A stretch of 64,000 bases of DNA, from assembly GCF_018205975.1 (NCBI RefSeq), contig NZ_CP073577.1, positions 558,001 to 622,000 on the forward strand. Direction: 5' to 3'. A program made the translations under genes and the position numbers. Positions 9,257 through 18,078 of this stretch are shown here, piece by piece (the first letter of the stretch is position 1; each line of letters opens with the position of its first letter). The notes under the pieces were generated by a model, which worked only from the letters and a program-made list of their open reading frames with translations, had not been told where the DNA came from and did no database searches. The DNA comes from Erythrobacter sp. JK5 (GTDB taxonomy: Bacteria; Pseudomonadota; Alphaproteobacteria; Sphingomonadales; Sphingomonadaceae).

Positions 9257-10159
9257 GTGAAACTCGGCGATCCCAGTCTCGATCAGCTTCGCATCTTCCT
9301 CGCCGTGGTCGAGCATGGCAGCTTCGGCGGTGCGGCTCGGGCCATGAACCGCGCGGTCTCGGCGATCAGCTATGGCATCGCGCAGCTGGAGGCGCAGCTC
9401 GCGGTGTCCCTGTTCGAGCGCGAAGGGTCGCGCAAACCGGTGCTGACCGAAGCGGGCGAAGGGCTGCTGGCCGAGGCGCGCGGCGTCGCCGACCGGGTCG
9501 ATGCGCTGCTGGCGAAGACGCGTTCGCTCCATGCCGGGCTGGAGAGCAGCGTCTCGCTCGTGCTCGACGTGATGGTGCCGGGCGAGGTCACGGCCAAGGT
9601 GCTGCGGCGGTTCCGGGAGATGTTCCCGACGGTCGCGCTGTCGCTCAATATCGAGGGGCTGGGCGCGGTGGCCGCCTGCCTGCTCGACGAGGATGGCGAC
9701 CTCGCTATCGGAGGCCCGATCATCGCCGATCACCCAGCGCTCGAGCGGCAGGTGGTGGGGGCGGTCGAGCTGGTGCCGGTGGCCGCTCCCGATCACCCGC
9801 TGGCGCAGCCGGGTATCCAGCCGGGCGAAAGCCGCAAGCATTTGCAACTGGTGCTGTCCGACCGCTCCTCGCTCACCGAGGGGCGCGAATTCTCGGTGCT
9901 CAGCCCCGAAAGCTGGCGGCTCGGCGATCTCGGCGCAAAGCACGCGCTGCTGAAGGAGGGGCTCGGTTGGGGCAACATGCCGCGCGCGGTGGTGGCGGGC
10001 GACCTCGAACGCGGCCGGCTGGTCGAACTAGACCTGCCCGAAAAGCCCGGCGCAGACTACACGCTGAGCGCGCTGTGGCGGCGCGACACGCGGCTCGGCC
10101 CCGCGACCAGCTGGCTGATCGATGCGTTTCGCGAGCAGCTGGAGCGGTGTCCGGCCTAG
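9257..10159 (+). CDS. LysR family transcriptional regulator
   Basis: This is a protein of about 300 aa with an N-terminal winged HTH (SLDQLRIFLAVVEHGSFGGAA...LEAQL) and a C-terminal periplasmic-binding-protein-like effector domain. The GTG at 9257 (VKLGDPSLDQL) is preferred over the ATG at 9230: it starts where LysR proteins normally start, and the ATG lies inside the operator-like palindrome 9231-9249. It is divergent from pirin-azoR, so it probably controls them in response to an electrophile or quinone. Its 3' end overlaps the convergent GST gene by four bases in a shared CCTAGG. Confidence 0.9.
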   Translation: MKLGDPSLDQLRIFLAVVEHGSFGGAARAMNRAVSAISYGIAQLEAQLAVSLFEREGSRKPVLTEAGEGLLAEARGVADRVDALLAKTRSLHAGLESSVSLVLDVMVPGEVTAKVLRRFREMFPTVALSLNIEGLGAVAACLLDEDGDLAIGGPIIADHPALERQVVGAVELVPVAAPDHPLAQPGIQPGESRKHLQLVLSDRSSLTEGREFSVLSPESWRLGDLGAKHALLKEGLGWGNMPRAVVAGDLERGRLVELDLPEKPGADYTLSALWRRDTRLGPATSWLIDAFREQLERCPA

Positions 10160-10821
10160 GGACCGAACAGGATCGGCTCGTCGCCCGCTTTCCACGGCGC
10201 GAATTTGGGCATGATCGCCCTGAACAGGTCCGAGGCGAGGTGGCGTTCCAGCCATTCCTGCACATGCGGCAATCCCTGCGCGTCGAACCAGTCGCGATCG
10301 GTGTTGGCGAACTGGCGGATGAAGGGGAACAGCGCGATATCGGCGAGGGTGGGCGTTTCGCCGCACAGATGTGCGCTTGAGCCGAGACGCGAATCGAGAT
10401 CGGTCAGGATCGCCAGGCCGGCGTTGCGATGGTCGAGCCGGAAAGTTTCCTCGTCTCCGTGTGCTTCATCGGGGTAGCGGGTCGGATATTTGTAGCGATC
10501 GAGGTGGTGCTTGAACGGGCCGTCGTTGCGCGCGATCAGCCCAGGAACTGACGGCGCATCGTCGCCTGCGAGCCAGCCTTTGGGATCGTTGCACTCCAGC
10601 GCCCAGTGCATGATCGCGATGCTCTCGTCGATCACGGTGCCATCGTCGAGCACCAGCACCGGCACGGTCGCCTTGGGCGAGGCTTCGGCGAGTTCGGGCG
10701 GCTTGTCGGCGAGCTTCACTTCGCGCAGCTCGACCGTGATCCGCGCCACCCACAGCGCCATGCGCGCGCGCATGGCATAGGGGCAGCGGCGGAAGCTGTA
10801 GAGGATCGGAGGCCTAGTCAT
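10156..10821 (-). CDS. glutathione S-transferase
   Basis: This is a 221-aa protein with an N-terminal thioredoxin-fold domain starting [18 protein letters not shown], where Cys and Tyr lie in the glutathione site. It continues with [23 protein letters not shown] and a helical C-terminal domain with the N-capping motif [13 protein letters not shown]. The start overlaps the end of trhO by eight bases, indicating translational coupling. The substrate is unknown. Confidence 0.9.
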   Translation of the reverse strand: MTRPPILYSFRRCPYAMRARMALWVARITVELREVKLADKPPELAEASPKATVPVLVLDDGTVIDESIAIMHWALECNDPKGWLAGDDAPSVPGLIARNDGPFKHHLDRYKYPTRYPDEAHGDEETFRLDHRNAGLAILTDLDSRLGSSAHLCGETPTLADIALFPFIRQFANTDRDWFDAQGLPHVQEWLERHLASDLFRAIMPKFAPWKAGDEPILFGP

Positions 10822-11761
10822 CCTGATCGAGGAACGCCGCCCCGACATGGGCGGTTCCGCGTTTCCGCGCGAGCGCTTCCTGCCGCTGGCGCTCGGCGTA
10901 ACGGGCGCGCTGCTTCTCGCTGCGCTCGTCGAAACAGGCGGGGCAACTGACGCCTTCCTCGTAGGCGGGCGAGGCCGCATCCGAGCGCGAGACCGGGCGG
11001 CGGCAGGCGCGGCACAGCCCGTAGTCGCCGGTTTCGAGGCCGTGGCGCACCGTCACCCGCTCGTCGAACACGAAGCAGTCGCCGTGCCACCGGCTTTCAT
11101 CCTCGGGCACCTCTTCGAGGTATTTGAGGATGCCGCCCTTGAGGTGGTAGACCTCCTCCACCCCTTCGGCGCGCAGGAAGCTGGTCGATTTCTCGCAGCG
11201 AATCCCCCCGGTGCAGAACATCGCGACCTTTGTCTTGCCTGCGAGCAATTGCTCGCGGTTTTCGCGGAACCATGCGGGAAAGTCGCGGAAGCTGGCAGTG
11301 CGCGGATCGACCGCGCCTTCGAATGTCCCGACCGCCACTTCGTAATCGTTGCGGGTGTCGATCACGAGCGTGTCGGGATCGGCGATCAGCGCGTTCCAGT
11401 CGTGCGGATCGACATAGCGCCCGACGCTGTGGCGCGGGTCGATATCGGGCTCGCCCATGGTGACGATCTCGCGCTTGAGCCGGACCTTCATGCGGTGGAA
11501 CGGCATTTCGCTCGCGGTCGAGAATTTGACGTCGAGCTCGGCACAACCGGGCAGCTGGCGGATATGGTCGAGTACGGCGGTAAGAGCGTTGTCGGTTCCG
11601 GCGATGGTGCCGTTGATGCCTTCGTTGGCGAGCAGGAGCGTGCCTTTGACGCCCGCCTTCTCGCAAGCGACGAGCAGTGGGTCTTTCAGCGCAGCGGCGT
11701 CGTCGAAGGGCGTGAAGCGGTAGAGCGCGGCGACCTGGATTAAGGGGATGCTGACGGACAT
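10814..11761 (-). CDS. trhO: tRNA U34 hydroxylase TrhO (YceA), rhodanese domain
   Basis: This 315-aa protein is the oxygen-dependent enzyme that hydroxylates uridine 34 to 5-hydroxyuridine in some tRNAs, on the path to cmo5U/mcmo5U. An N-terminal acylphosphatase-like domain precedes a rhodanese domain (about residues 125-220) with active-site Cys in [15 protein letters not shown] Cys-rich segment follows (CRACRRPVS and CPAC). Length and domain order match YceA. It is the upstream partner of the overlapping GST gene. Confidence 0.93.
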   Translation of the reverse strand: MSVSIPLIQVAALYRFTPFDDAAALKDPLLVACEKAGVKGTLLLANEGINGTIAGTDNALTAVLDHIRQLPGCAELDVKFSTASEMPFHRMKVRLKREIVTMGEPDIDPRHSVGRYVDPHDWNALIADPDTLVIDTRNDYEVAVGTFEGAVDPRTASFRDFPAWFRENREQLLAGKTKVAMFCTGGIRCEKSTSFLRAEGVEEVYHLKGGILKYLEEVPEDESRWHGDCFVFDERVTVRHGLETGDYGLCRACRRPVSRSDAASPAYEEGVSCPACFDERSEKQRARYAERQRQEALARKRGTAHVGAAFLDQDD

Positions 11762-11849
11762 GGACCCGGCTATTAGCGTGGTTCGCGATCAGCGGACACT
11801 TTTCAGTGGCGCTGCTGAACCGATGACACGGCGGCATCCCCCAACTCCC

Positions 11850-11937
11850 CGTCGCCCCGTGCTTGACACGGGGTCGGGCTTTTTTGCTTCAAAGTCTGAG
11901 GGAAGAAGCCTTGCCCCGGATCAAGTCCGGGGCGACG
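11850..11937. repeat. inverted pair of palindromic repeats (REPIN-like)
   Basis: The left copy (11850-11880) reads CGTCG then stem CCCCGTG-cttga-CACGGGG. The right copy (11911-11937) has stem CCCCGGA-tcaag-TCCGGGG followed by CGACG, the head read from the other strand. Heads point outward. The left copy ends in six T residues and could terminate plus-strand transcription. The pair lies between the divergent trhO upstream side and the ilvE 3' end. Confidence 0.7.
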
Positions 11938-11961
11938 ATGAAGGCGAATGCGAGTCTTTCG

Positions 11962-13056
<1,095 letters not shown>

Positions 13057-13126
13057 GGCCCACGCGATTAGTGGGGAGCGCCCCCAAGAGCAAGATTTGT
13101 GGTTCCTCGCGCAGAGTCTTTGTTTT

Positions 13127-13235
13127 CCGCACCCCATCCAGGGTGCGATATCCTCGCTCATGCGACCTGAAGGTCGCGTCGCTGCGGGCGCCCAGTCGGG
13201 CTTGCGGTCGCTAGCGCGACCGTGCTCCGCGACGC
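13127..13235 (+). repeat. ~105-bp structured repeat, copy 1
   Basis: Successive hairpins are CGCACCC.../GGGTGCG, GCGACC-tga-GGTCGC, and CGGTCGC-tagc-GCGACCG, linked by TCCTCGCTCA and GCTGCGGGCG. The same order of stems recurs at 27202-27302, 38485-38589 and, reversed, at 38861-38964, with compensating base changes in the stems. Confidence 0.75.
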
Positions 13236-13244
13236 GCTAGCTAG

Positions 13245-13350
13245 GTTGCGCTGGTTCGACGCCGCAGGCGTCGCAAGCGCAACCGCGCGCCCGGAGGGGT
13301 GGCCCCGCAGGGGTCGGGCCCCCGGAGGATAGCCAAGCGCGCGGATGCGC
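13245..13350 (-). repeat. ~105-bp structured repeat, copy 2 (inverted, diverged)
   Basis: Read on the minus strand it begins with the CGCGCGCATCCGCGCG hairpin. It ends with CTTGCGACGCCTGCGGCGTC and CCAGC, the same end as the copy at 38861-38964. Its middle section differs. It faces copy 1 tail to tail across about 10 bp. Confidence 0.65.
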
Positions 13351-13372
13351 GCGCCGGCGCTTGAGGCCCACA

Positions 13373-13416
13373 AACAAATGAAAAGGGCGGTCCCGCCCGT
13401 CGGGGAACCGCCCTTT
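13373..13416 (-). terminator. terminator of the small minus-strand transcript
   Basis: On the minus strand AAAGGGCGGT pairs with ACCGCCCTTT around a nested CCCG/CGGG stem, followed by TTTTCATTTGTTTG. This is a convincing Rho-independent terminator in that direction, lying about 50 bp after the small ORF. Confidence 0.7.
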
Positions 13417-13468
13417 CATGGTCAGCGGCCGGAAGTGCCGCTCACGAAGCCTTACTCGGTGATGGAAG

Positions 13469-13525
13469 TCACCGAATATGCCTCGCGCGGAAACTTGCCG
13501 ACCTCTCTACTGAACCATGAGACAT
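13469..13525 (-). CDS. 18-aa small ORF with a perfect Shine-Dalgarno sequence
   Basis: ATG at 13525 opens an 18-codon ORF (MSHGSVERSASFRARHIR). It is preceded at ideal spacing by AAAGGAGGTGATCC, the full complement of the 16S rRNA 3' end. A second reading frame on the same strand, without a usual start codon, stays open to 13452 with better codon use, so the true product is uncertain. The transcript has its own terminator. It could be a leader peptide, a small protein, or, read on the other strand, an RNA carrying an anti-SD sequence. The family is not recognised. Confidence 0.4.
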   Translation of the reverse strand: MSHGSVERSASFRARHIR

Positions 13526-13796
13526 CGGATCACCTCCTTTCGCGCTTGAAAGCCAAGACCCTGACCGTTTCACCGGGGGCCGAGAGCCGCGTTCGCCGCT
13601 GGCCTCACCTGCATATTTGAGTCGTTGTCGGCCCCAACACAAGACTTGAAATATCTTTTTCCCACGTCAGAATAGAACGCCGTTGCTCAAAAGGAGCATT
13701 GCACGACGCCGGAGGGAAACCTCGGGCGTCTTTCGTTTTCGGCGCTGGCGCTGTCCGCAGCTCGTCGCGGCGCTGTGGAAAGCGGGAAACGAATCC

Positions 13797-14354
13797 CTAC
13801 CGACAATCCTCGATCACCCGCGTTACTTCGACCCAGGCGGGAAGGTAGAGCGTGCGCTCGCCCTCGACCTCGAGCGCGAACCGACCCTTCGTGATCGCCA
13901 TCGCATCGAGCAAGGCGTCGCGCGCATCGATCTCGGCAGCGACCAGCGGGCTGCCGCTCTCGCGGGTGACCGCTTCGAGCATCCCGGTGCGGGTCTCGGT
14001 GCGGATCCGCATGGCTGCGGCCGCGCGGTTCGAGCCGAACCGTCCGATGCCGATCCGCCGGGTGCGCAGATCGCAGCGGACGATCGCCAGCGGCTCGGCC
14101 CGGCCGGTGCCGAAGATCGCGAAGGTCTCCTGGCTTTCGGCAGCGTAGCTCCAGTCGCCGGGGGTTTGCGGCGCGTCGAGATAATTGTCGAACACCGGCT
14201 CGGTCACCACCGGCGCGGGTGGCGGCGCGGGGCGCGGGGCGGGGGCCGGAGTTGCAGCCGGAGCGGGCGCGGCGGTGCGCGGGGCCGGAACGCAGGCGGC
14301 GATGAGACAAGTGAGCGCCAGCGCGCCGGCGACGTGGAGGTAGATCGCTTTCAT
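13797..14354 (-). CDS. putative lipoprotein, hypothetical
   Basis: This 185-aa protein has a lipoprotein signal peptide; the lipobox LIAAC places the modified Cys near residue 21. A Pro/Ala-rich linker (about residues 25-50) is followed by a globular domain beginning FDNYLDAPQTPGDWSYAAE. Two cysteines in that domain (VRCDLRTRR and the C-terminal VIEDCR) could form a disulfide. The globular part resembles uncharacterised envelope proteins of sphingomonads. The function is unknown. It is divergent from tlyA with only 34 bp between starts. Confidence 0.75.
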   Translation of the reverse strand: MKAIYLHVAGALALTCLIAACVPAPRTAAPAPAATPAPAPRPAPPPAPVVTEPVFDNYLDAPQTPGDWSYAAESQETFAIFGTGRAEPLAIVRCDLRTRRIGIGRFGSNRAAAAMRIRTETRTGMLEAVTRESGSPLVAAEIDARDALLDAMAITKGRFALEVEGERTLYLPAWVEVTRVIEDCR

Positions 14355-14388
14355 GCCGCCTCAATGCGCGCTAACGGCAAAAGGGTCC

Positions 14389-15174
14389 ATGAACAATCAC
14401 GAGAAACCCCCCGGGAATCCGGCGAACAAGAAGCGCGTCGATCATCTGCTGGTCGAACGCGAGCTCGCCGAAAGCCGCACCCGCGCGCAGGCGCTGGTGA
14501 TGGCGGGTGTGGTGTTCTCGGGCGAGAGCAAGATCGCCAAGCCGGGCCAGCAGCTAGCGCGGGACGCGCCGCTCGAAGTGCGCGGGCGCGATCATCCCTG
14601 GGTCAGCCGCGGCGGGATCAAGCTGGCGCATGCGATCGGGCATTTCGGCCTCGATCCCACGGGTGCGGTGGCGATGGATATCGGCAGCTCGACCGGCGGG
14701 TTCACCGACGTGCTGCTGACGCACGGGGCCGAGCATGTCTTCGCGGTCGACAGCGGGACCAACCAGCTCGCCTGGAAGCTGCGGCAAGACCCGCGCGTGA
14801 CCGTGCTCGAACAGACCAGCGCGCGGATCCTCACGCCCGAACACATCGATCGCGCGTGCAATTGGGTGGTGTGCGATGCGAGCTTCATCGGGCTCGCCAA
14901 GGTGCTCGAACGCCCGCTCGAACTGGCAGCCCGGGAATGTCAGTTGGTCGCTCTGATCAAGCCGCAATTCGAAGTCGCGCGCGAGGAAGTCGGCAAGGGC
15001 GGCGTGGTCCGCGATCCCGCCCTGCACGAGCGGGTGTGCGGCGAAGTTCGTGAATGGTTGGAGGGGCTTGGCTGGGACATCGAAGGTATCGTCGAAAGTC
15101 CCATCACCGGGCCGCAAGGGAACGTGGAGTTCCTGATTTCGGCGAGGCGCCCTGCGTCGTCATTGCGAGCGTAG
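14389..15174 (+). CDS. tlyA: TlyA family rRNA (cytidine-2'-O)-methyltransferase
   Basis: This 261-aa protein has an N-terminal S4 RNA-binding domain (KRVDHLLVERELAESRTRAQALVMAG) and a FtsJ-like methyltransferase domain (VSRGGIKLAHAIGHF, MDIGSSTGGFTDVLLTHGA, VALIKPQFE). TlyA enzymes 2'-O-methylate 16S C1409 and/or 23S C1920 and affect capreomycin sensitivity; some also act as hemolysins. The ATG at 14389 has AAAGGG upstream. The last codons and the stop lie inside the short repeat at 15158-15185, so the native C-terminus was replaced or extended by repeat sequence. Confidence 0.93.
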   Translation: MNNHEKPPGNPANKKRVDHLLVERELAESRTRAQALVMAGVVFSGESKIAKPGQQLARDAPLEVRGRDHPWVSRGGIKLAHAIGHFGLDPTGAVAMDIGSSTGGFTDVLLTHGAEHVFAVDSGTNQLAWKLRQDPRVTVLEQTSARILTPEHIDRACNWVVCDASFIGLAKVLERPLELAARECQLVALIKPQFEVAREEVGKGGVVRDPALHERVCGEVREWLEGLGWDIEGIVESPITGPQGNVEFLISARRPASSLRA

Positions 15175-15185
15175 CGAAGCAATCC
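15158..15185 (+). repeat. palindromic repeat, left flank of GIY-YIG pseudogene
   Basis: CGTCATTGCGAGCG-ta-GCGAAGCAATCC is a near-perfect hairpin with the CGTCA head on the left. The inverted partner is at 15497-15530. It overlaps the tlyA stop codon and directly abuts the nuclease remnant. Confidence 0.8.
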
Positions 15186-15491
15186 TTGGACCGAACATCC
15201 GATTTTCAGCCAGCCGCATACATTGTGGCGAACCACGAGAATGGAACGATTTACACGGGTGTGACCTCGAAGCTGCCTCGCCGGGCGTGGGAGCATCGGG
15301 AGGGTCTCGTCGACGGTTTCTCAAAGAGGCATGGCTGCAAGCGACTTGCCTGATTCGAACTTCATTCGACCATGGAAGCCGCGATCCTTCGGGAGAAGCA
15401 GATAAAGGGCGGATCGAGGGCAAGGAAAATCGCTCTTATCGAGACTTCAAATCCCGAATGGCGTGACTTGTTCTTTGATCTCAACCGCTAG
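15186..15491 (+). pseudogene. GIY-YIG nuclease pseudogene (in-frame stop)
   Basis: The frame encodes a small single-domain GIY-YIG nuclease: AYIVANHENGTIYTGVTSKLPRRAWEHR contains the two GIY/YIG strands and the catalytic Arg region. After KRLA comes TGA where homologues have a residue such as Trp in a LVWFE-like strand. The same frame then continues FELHSTMEAAILREKQIKG... (catalytic Glu helix) to NPEWRDLFFDLNR and a final TAG. No ATG start remains; TTG at 15186 is the first possible. It fills the space between two inverted repeats almost exactly and is a relative of the intact gene at 17779-18066. Confidence 0.8.
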
Positions 15492-15496
15492 CCCAT

Positions 15497-15530
15497 GGAT
15501 TGCTTCGTCGCTGCGCTCCTCGCAATGACG
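15497..15530 (-). repeat. palindromic repeat, right flank of GIY-YIG pseudogene
   Basis: This is an inverted copy of 15158-15185. On the minus strand it reads CGTCATTGCGAG, a CGCAGCG insert, then CGAAGCAATCC. The CGTCA head points outward. It lies between the nuclease remnant and the 3' end of the next gene. Confidence 0.8.
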
Positions 15531-15538
15531 AAAACACT

Positions 15539-16213
15539 TTAGGCCATTTCCTCTTCGGGCCAGTCGAGCGAATTGATCTTCGCATCGAGGTCGATCGGAG
15601 TCTGCGACAGCACCTCGACCCCGCTGGCCTTTTCGTAGGCGGCTTCCTCGCCGTGCTCCGCGACCAGTTCGGCGTGCTTGGCGTCGCGCGCGCGGATCAG
15701 TTCGGCGATCTCGTCGCGGTACAGCGCCACCATCGCGGTGACGAAGCGGTTGACGCAGTCGTCTTCCTTGGTGTGATCGACATTGTAGGCGGGCAGGTGC
15801 TCGATCATCACCTCCGCCGGAAACAGGAATTCATTGGTGACGAACCGGTTCACGGTGAACCACGCGCGCGGGATGCCCAGCGTGTCGATCGACAGCGCGA
15901 TCAGGTGCGTCACATGCGCGCGCGCCTCCTCGCGCTGCGGGGGCCAGACCTTGGGTTCGAGCCCCTCGGGCAGCTGCGTGCGGTGCAGGAACAGGTGGAA
16001 ATGGCCATGCTCGTCCGGATCGCGATCGCCGGGGGCGTGCACGTGGTAATACCAGCGCGCCTTGCAGAATTCGTCGCGCGCGTCGGCCTTTGGATAATGT
16101 TCCCAGAAGGTTGCGCCGCCTTCGGGCACCACGCGCAGCATCAGCGGTCGCTGTTCCTGCGCCATCCGGGTGATGGTTTCGATGACGGTCCGGGCGGCTT
16201 CGATCTGATCCAT
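15539..16213 (-). CDS. conserved hypothetical protein (DUF6969-like)
   Basis: This 224-aa soluble protein has no signal peptide. It is rich in His and aromatic residues: FWEHYPKADARDEF, ARWYYHVHAPGDRDPDEHGHFHLFLH, and a helical C-terminal half. The clustered histidines (HVH, HGHFH) suggest metal binding, but no family mechanism is known to me. It resembles the uncharacterised DUF6969 group of alphaproteobacteria; that assignment is from memory. The stop lies directly beside the repeat at 15497-15530. Confidence 0.75.
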   Translation of the reverse strand: MDQIEAARTVIETITRMAQEQRPLMLRVVPEGGATFWEHYPKADARDEFCKARWYYHVHAPGDRDPDEHGHFHLFLHRTQLPEGLEPKVWPPQREEARAHVTHLIALSIDTLGIPRAWFTVNRFVTNEFLFPAEVMIEHLPAYNVDHTKEDDCVNRFVTAMVALYRDEIAELIRARDAKHAELVAEHGEEAAYEKASGVEVLSQTPIDLDAKINSLDWPEEEMA

Positions 16214-16236
16214 GGCCAGCGCCTAGAATGCAGAAA

Positions 16237-16267
16237 GGCCGGCGGCAACATCGCGTTGCCACCGGCC
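16237..16267 (-). terminator. terminator after the Cys-rich lipoprotein gene
   Basis: GGCCGGTGGCAAC and GTTGCCGCCGGCC pair over 13 positions with one mismatch around a 5-nt loop, followed on the minus strand by TTTCTGC. It lies just downstream of the 16294-16551 gene. Confidence 0.75.
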
Positions 16268-16293
16268 AGTCCAATCAGGTCTGCAAGTGGTGC

Positions 16294-16551
16294 TTAGGCA
16301 GCCGGCTCGCAGCCGGCGGCGGCGCAGCAAGCACCTTCGCAAGCCGCTTCGCAGCCCGCCGCTGCACAGGCAGCGCCTTCGCATGCAGCAGCGCAAGCCG
16401 GGGCGGCTTCGCACGTGGCCGCGGCGCAGTCGGCGACGGCGGTGGTGTCGGCATCGGTGGCGGCGTCGTCGGCCGGAGCCGAGCACGCTGCCGTGGCAAC
16501 TGCGAGACCGCCGGCGACAGCGAGCATCGAAGCGAAGTTGGTCTTTTTCAT
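16294..16551 (-). CDS. small Ala/Cys-repeat lipoprotein
   Basis: This 85-aa protein has a lipoprotein signal peptide ending VATAAC, with lipidated Cys23. The mature chain is almost only Ala, Cys, Glu, Gly and Asp. Ten cysteines fall at 4-6 residue intervals (42, 47, 53, 57, 62, 67, 71, 75, 76, 81). A 14-residue unit starting CEGA and containing CAAAGCE is duplicated in tandem. The composition suggests a metal-binding or redox-buffering protein anchored in the envelope; this is inference. It is followed by a strong terminator and is monocistronic. No family is recognised. Confidence 0.7.
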   Translation of the reverse strand: MKKTNFASMLAVAGGLAVATAACSAPADDAATDADTTAVADCAAATCEAAPACAAACEGAACAAAGCEAACEGACCAAAGCEPAA

Positions 16552-16864
16552 GTAATTCGTTCCCCTAATTGGGCCCCTTATCGGGCAGGACGCGCGAAAG
16601 GATGATTTCTTGCCACCTCACGTCCCGAATCGCGGCAAGAATGTGGCGACGCTAGCAGAATGATGCGCGATCGCACACGGATTTCAGCTTGTTTCGTATT
16701 TCGCATGCAAAACTAATCGGTTGATGCACGCGCCGTCACGGCGAGGGGGACAAACGGGGGACGACGATTGGCGCAGAACGCGCGGTTGTGTATCCGCGCC
16801 TAAGGGCAATTCGGAGCGGCGAATCGCACGTGCACAGCGTCGCCGCCGGAGATCGGGAGAGACG
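16552..16864. other. 313-bp intergenic region
   Basis: This separates the divergent Cys-rich lipoprotein gene and tspO and must hold both promoters. TTGCAT-N18-TGAAAT on the minus strand around 16675-16705 is a candidate promoter for the lipoprotein gene. No further gene or RNA is visible. Confidence 0.35.
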
Positions 16865-17413
16865 ATGAATTTCCTCGCATCGAAGGCGCAGCTGCGCGCC
16901 AGCCTGCTGCGGTGGTCGCTGTTCCTGGTTCCCCTGATCGTGCTCTTGGGTTTTCTCGGCGGGCAGATGGGCAGCCCGCAGACGGCGTGGTTCGCAGGGC
17001 TGGCGAAACCCGCGATCTATCCGCCACCGGCTGCCTTCGGGATCGTCTGGAGCATCCTCTACGTTTTGATCGGATTTGCGCTTGCGCTGGTGGTGAGCGC
17101 GTGGGGCGCGGCCGGGCGCGGGGTCGCGATCGTCGTGTTCGCAGCGCATTTCATCGGCAATCTGGCGTGGACTGCGGTGTTTTTCGGCATGCAGGACATC
17201 ACCGGAGCGCTGATCGTTCTCGGCTACACGCTGGTCACCCTGGTGGCGGTGATCGCGGCATTCTGGCGGGTGCGACGCAGCGCCGCGTTGCTGTTGCTGC
17301 CGTATCTCGCGTGGGTCGCGTTCGCGACGCTGCTCAACTATCAGTTCCTTGCGCTCAATCCCGATGGCGGCGGGTCCGGCAGTACCGAGGCGGTCGAGCG
17401 GGTGCGGTTGTAG
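16865..17413 (+). CDS. tspO: TspO/MBR family protein
   Basis: This is a 182-aa inner- or outer-membrane tryptophan-rich sensory protein with five hydrophobic helices. Family marks are the loop PAIYPPPAAFGIVWSILYVLIG, NLAWTAVFFG, and the C-terminal AWVAFATLLNYQFLALN. TspO binds porphyrins and, in Rhodobacter, modulates photosynthesis gene expression in response to oxygen. This makes it of interest in a clade with aerobic phototrophs, though no photosynthesis genes lie in the window. The start has GGGAGAG seven bases upstream. Confidence 0.93.
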   Translation: MNFLASKAQLRASLLRWSLFLVPLIVLLGFLGGQMGSPQTAWFAGLAKPAIYPPPAAFGIVWSILYVLIGFALALVVSAWGAAGRGVAIVVFAAHFIGNLAWTAVFFGMQDITGALIVLGYTLVTLVAVIAAFWRVRRSAALLLLPYLAWVAFATLLNYQFLALNPDGGGSGSTEAVERVRL

Positions 17414-17457
17414 CAAATCCCCTTGCCCTCGAGCACGAGCATCGCCAGATAGCGCGC

Positions 17458-17706
17458 ATGCAAAGCGAAAACCCGATCATCGCCGACTTCGTCAAACTCG
17501 CCAACAGCGCGGCAGGCACCTTTGCCGGGATGACCCGCGAGGCGCGCGAGAGCGCCCGCGAACGCATGCGCGAGGCGCTGGGCGGAATGGATTTCGTCTC
17601 GCGCGAGGAGTTCGAGACGGTCAAGGCCATGGCGCAGAAGGCGCGCGAACAGGCCGACGCGCTCGAAGCCAAGGTCGCCGAGCTCGAGGCGAAGCTCGAA
17701 AAGTGA
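17458..17706 (+). CDS. ubiK: accessory factor UbiK family protein (BMFP)
   Basis: This 82-aa protein matches the membrane-fusogenic/UbiK (YqiC) family. An N-terminal amphipathic segment (IIADFVKLANSAAGTFAGM) precedes a coiled coil (about residues 45-82) ending EAKVAELEAKLEK, with the conserved FVSREEFETVKAMAQKAREQ motif. UbiK binds UbiJ and promotes aerobic ubiquinone synthesis in enterobacteria. The ATG at 17458 gives the canonical length. Confidence 0.85.
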   Translation: MQSENPIIADFVKLANSAAGTFAGMTREARESARERMREALGGMDFVSREEFETVKAMAQKAREQADALEAKVAELEAKLEK

Positions 17707-17708
17707 CC

Positions 17709-17739
17709 CGTCGCCCCTGCGAAGGCAGGGGCCCAGATA
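17709..17739 (+). repeat. palindromic repeat, left flank of GIY-YIG gene
   Basis: CGTCG head, stem CCCCTGC-gaag-GCAGGGG, tail CCCAGATA. It starts three bases after the ubiK stop. The inverted partner is at 18079-18112. Confidence 0.85.
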
Positions 17740-17778
17740 GGCTGGCTGTTTGGTCGATTCGCTCCTATTGGCGTGCTG

Positions 17779-18066
17779 ATGGGCGGCTGGGTCTACATCA
17801 TGACAAACGGACCGCACGGTACGCTGTATATCGGAGTGACCTCTGATCTGGTTTCTCGAATTGCCGCGTACCGGGAAGGGCGTGGCTCCGAGTTCTGCCG
17901 CAAGCATGGACTGACCCGCCTCGTCTATGTCGAGCGATATGAGAGGATCGACGACGCGATATCCCGCGAAAAGGCGATGAAGCGCTGGAAGCGGCAGTGG
18001 AAACTCAAGCTGATCAGGCGCGACAATCCCGACTGGAACGACCTGTTTGAGACGGTCAATGCGTAG
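17779..18066 (+). CDS. GIY-YIG nuclease family protein
   Basis: This is a 95-aa single-domain GIY-YIG endonuclease. WVYIMTNGPHGTLYIGVTSD carries the GIY and YIG strands, and the next helix has the catalytic Arg (LVSRIAAYREG). His-containing RKHGL, LVYVERY, and the Glu of DAISREKAMKRWKRQWK complete the active site; NPDWNDLF closes the fold. Such proteins are often misnamed as UvrC subunits. The ATG at 17779 is preferred to the GTG at 17773. The gene is bracketed at 39 and 12 bp by inverted palindromic repeats, which suggests it is part of a repeat-mobilising unit. Confidence 0.92.
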   Translation: MGGWVYIMTNGPHGTLYIGVTSDLVSRIAAYREGRGSEFCRKHGLTRLVYVERYERIDDAISREKAMKRWKRQWKLKLIRRDNPDWNDLFETVNA

Positions 18067-18078
18067 TCCGACACCGAC

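Larger units (their letters stand above)
13057..13796. other. 740-bp intergenic region with repeats and a small minus-strand transcript
   Basis: This long gap contains two large structured repeats in inverted orientation (13127-13350), a candidate minus-strand small gene (13469-13525) with its terminator (13373-13416), and about 250 bp of leader. The likely promoter of that transcript is TTGTGT-N18-AAATAT on the minus strand near 13600-13650. No longer gene is supported. Confidence 0.6.

Noticed and set aside
13528..13542. Match to the 3' end of 16S rRNA
   Set aside because: Only about 15 bases match and nothing upstream resembles 16S helix 45, so it is not an rRNA fragment; it is better read as a perfect SD on the other strand.
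15054..15353. A 99-aa open frame read as an intact GIY-YIG protein
   Set aside because: The first part is the 3' end of tlyA and repeat sequence in another frame; the nuclease domain stops halfway and continues after TGA, so a pseudogene is the better call.
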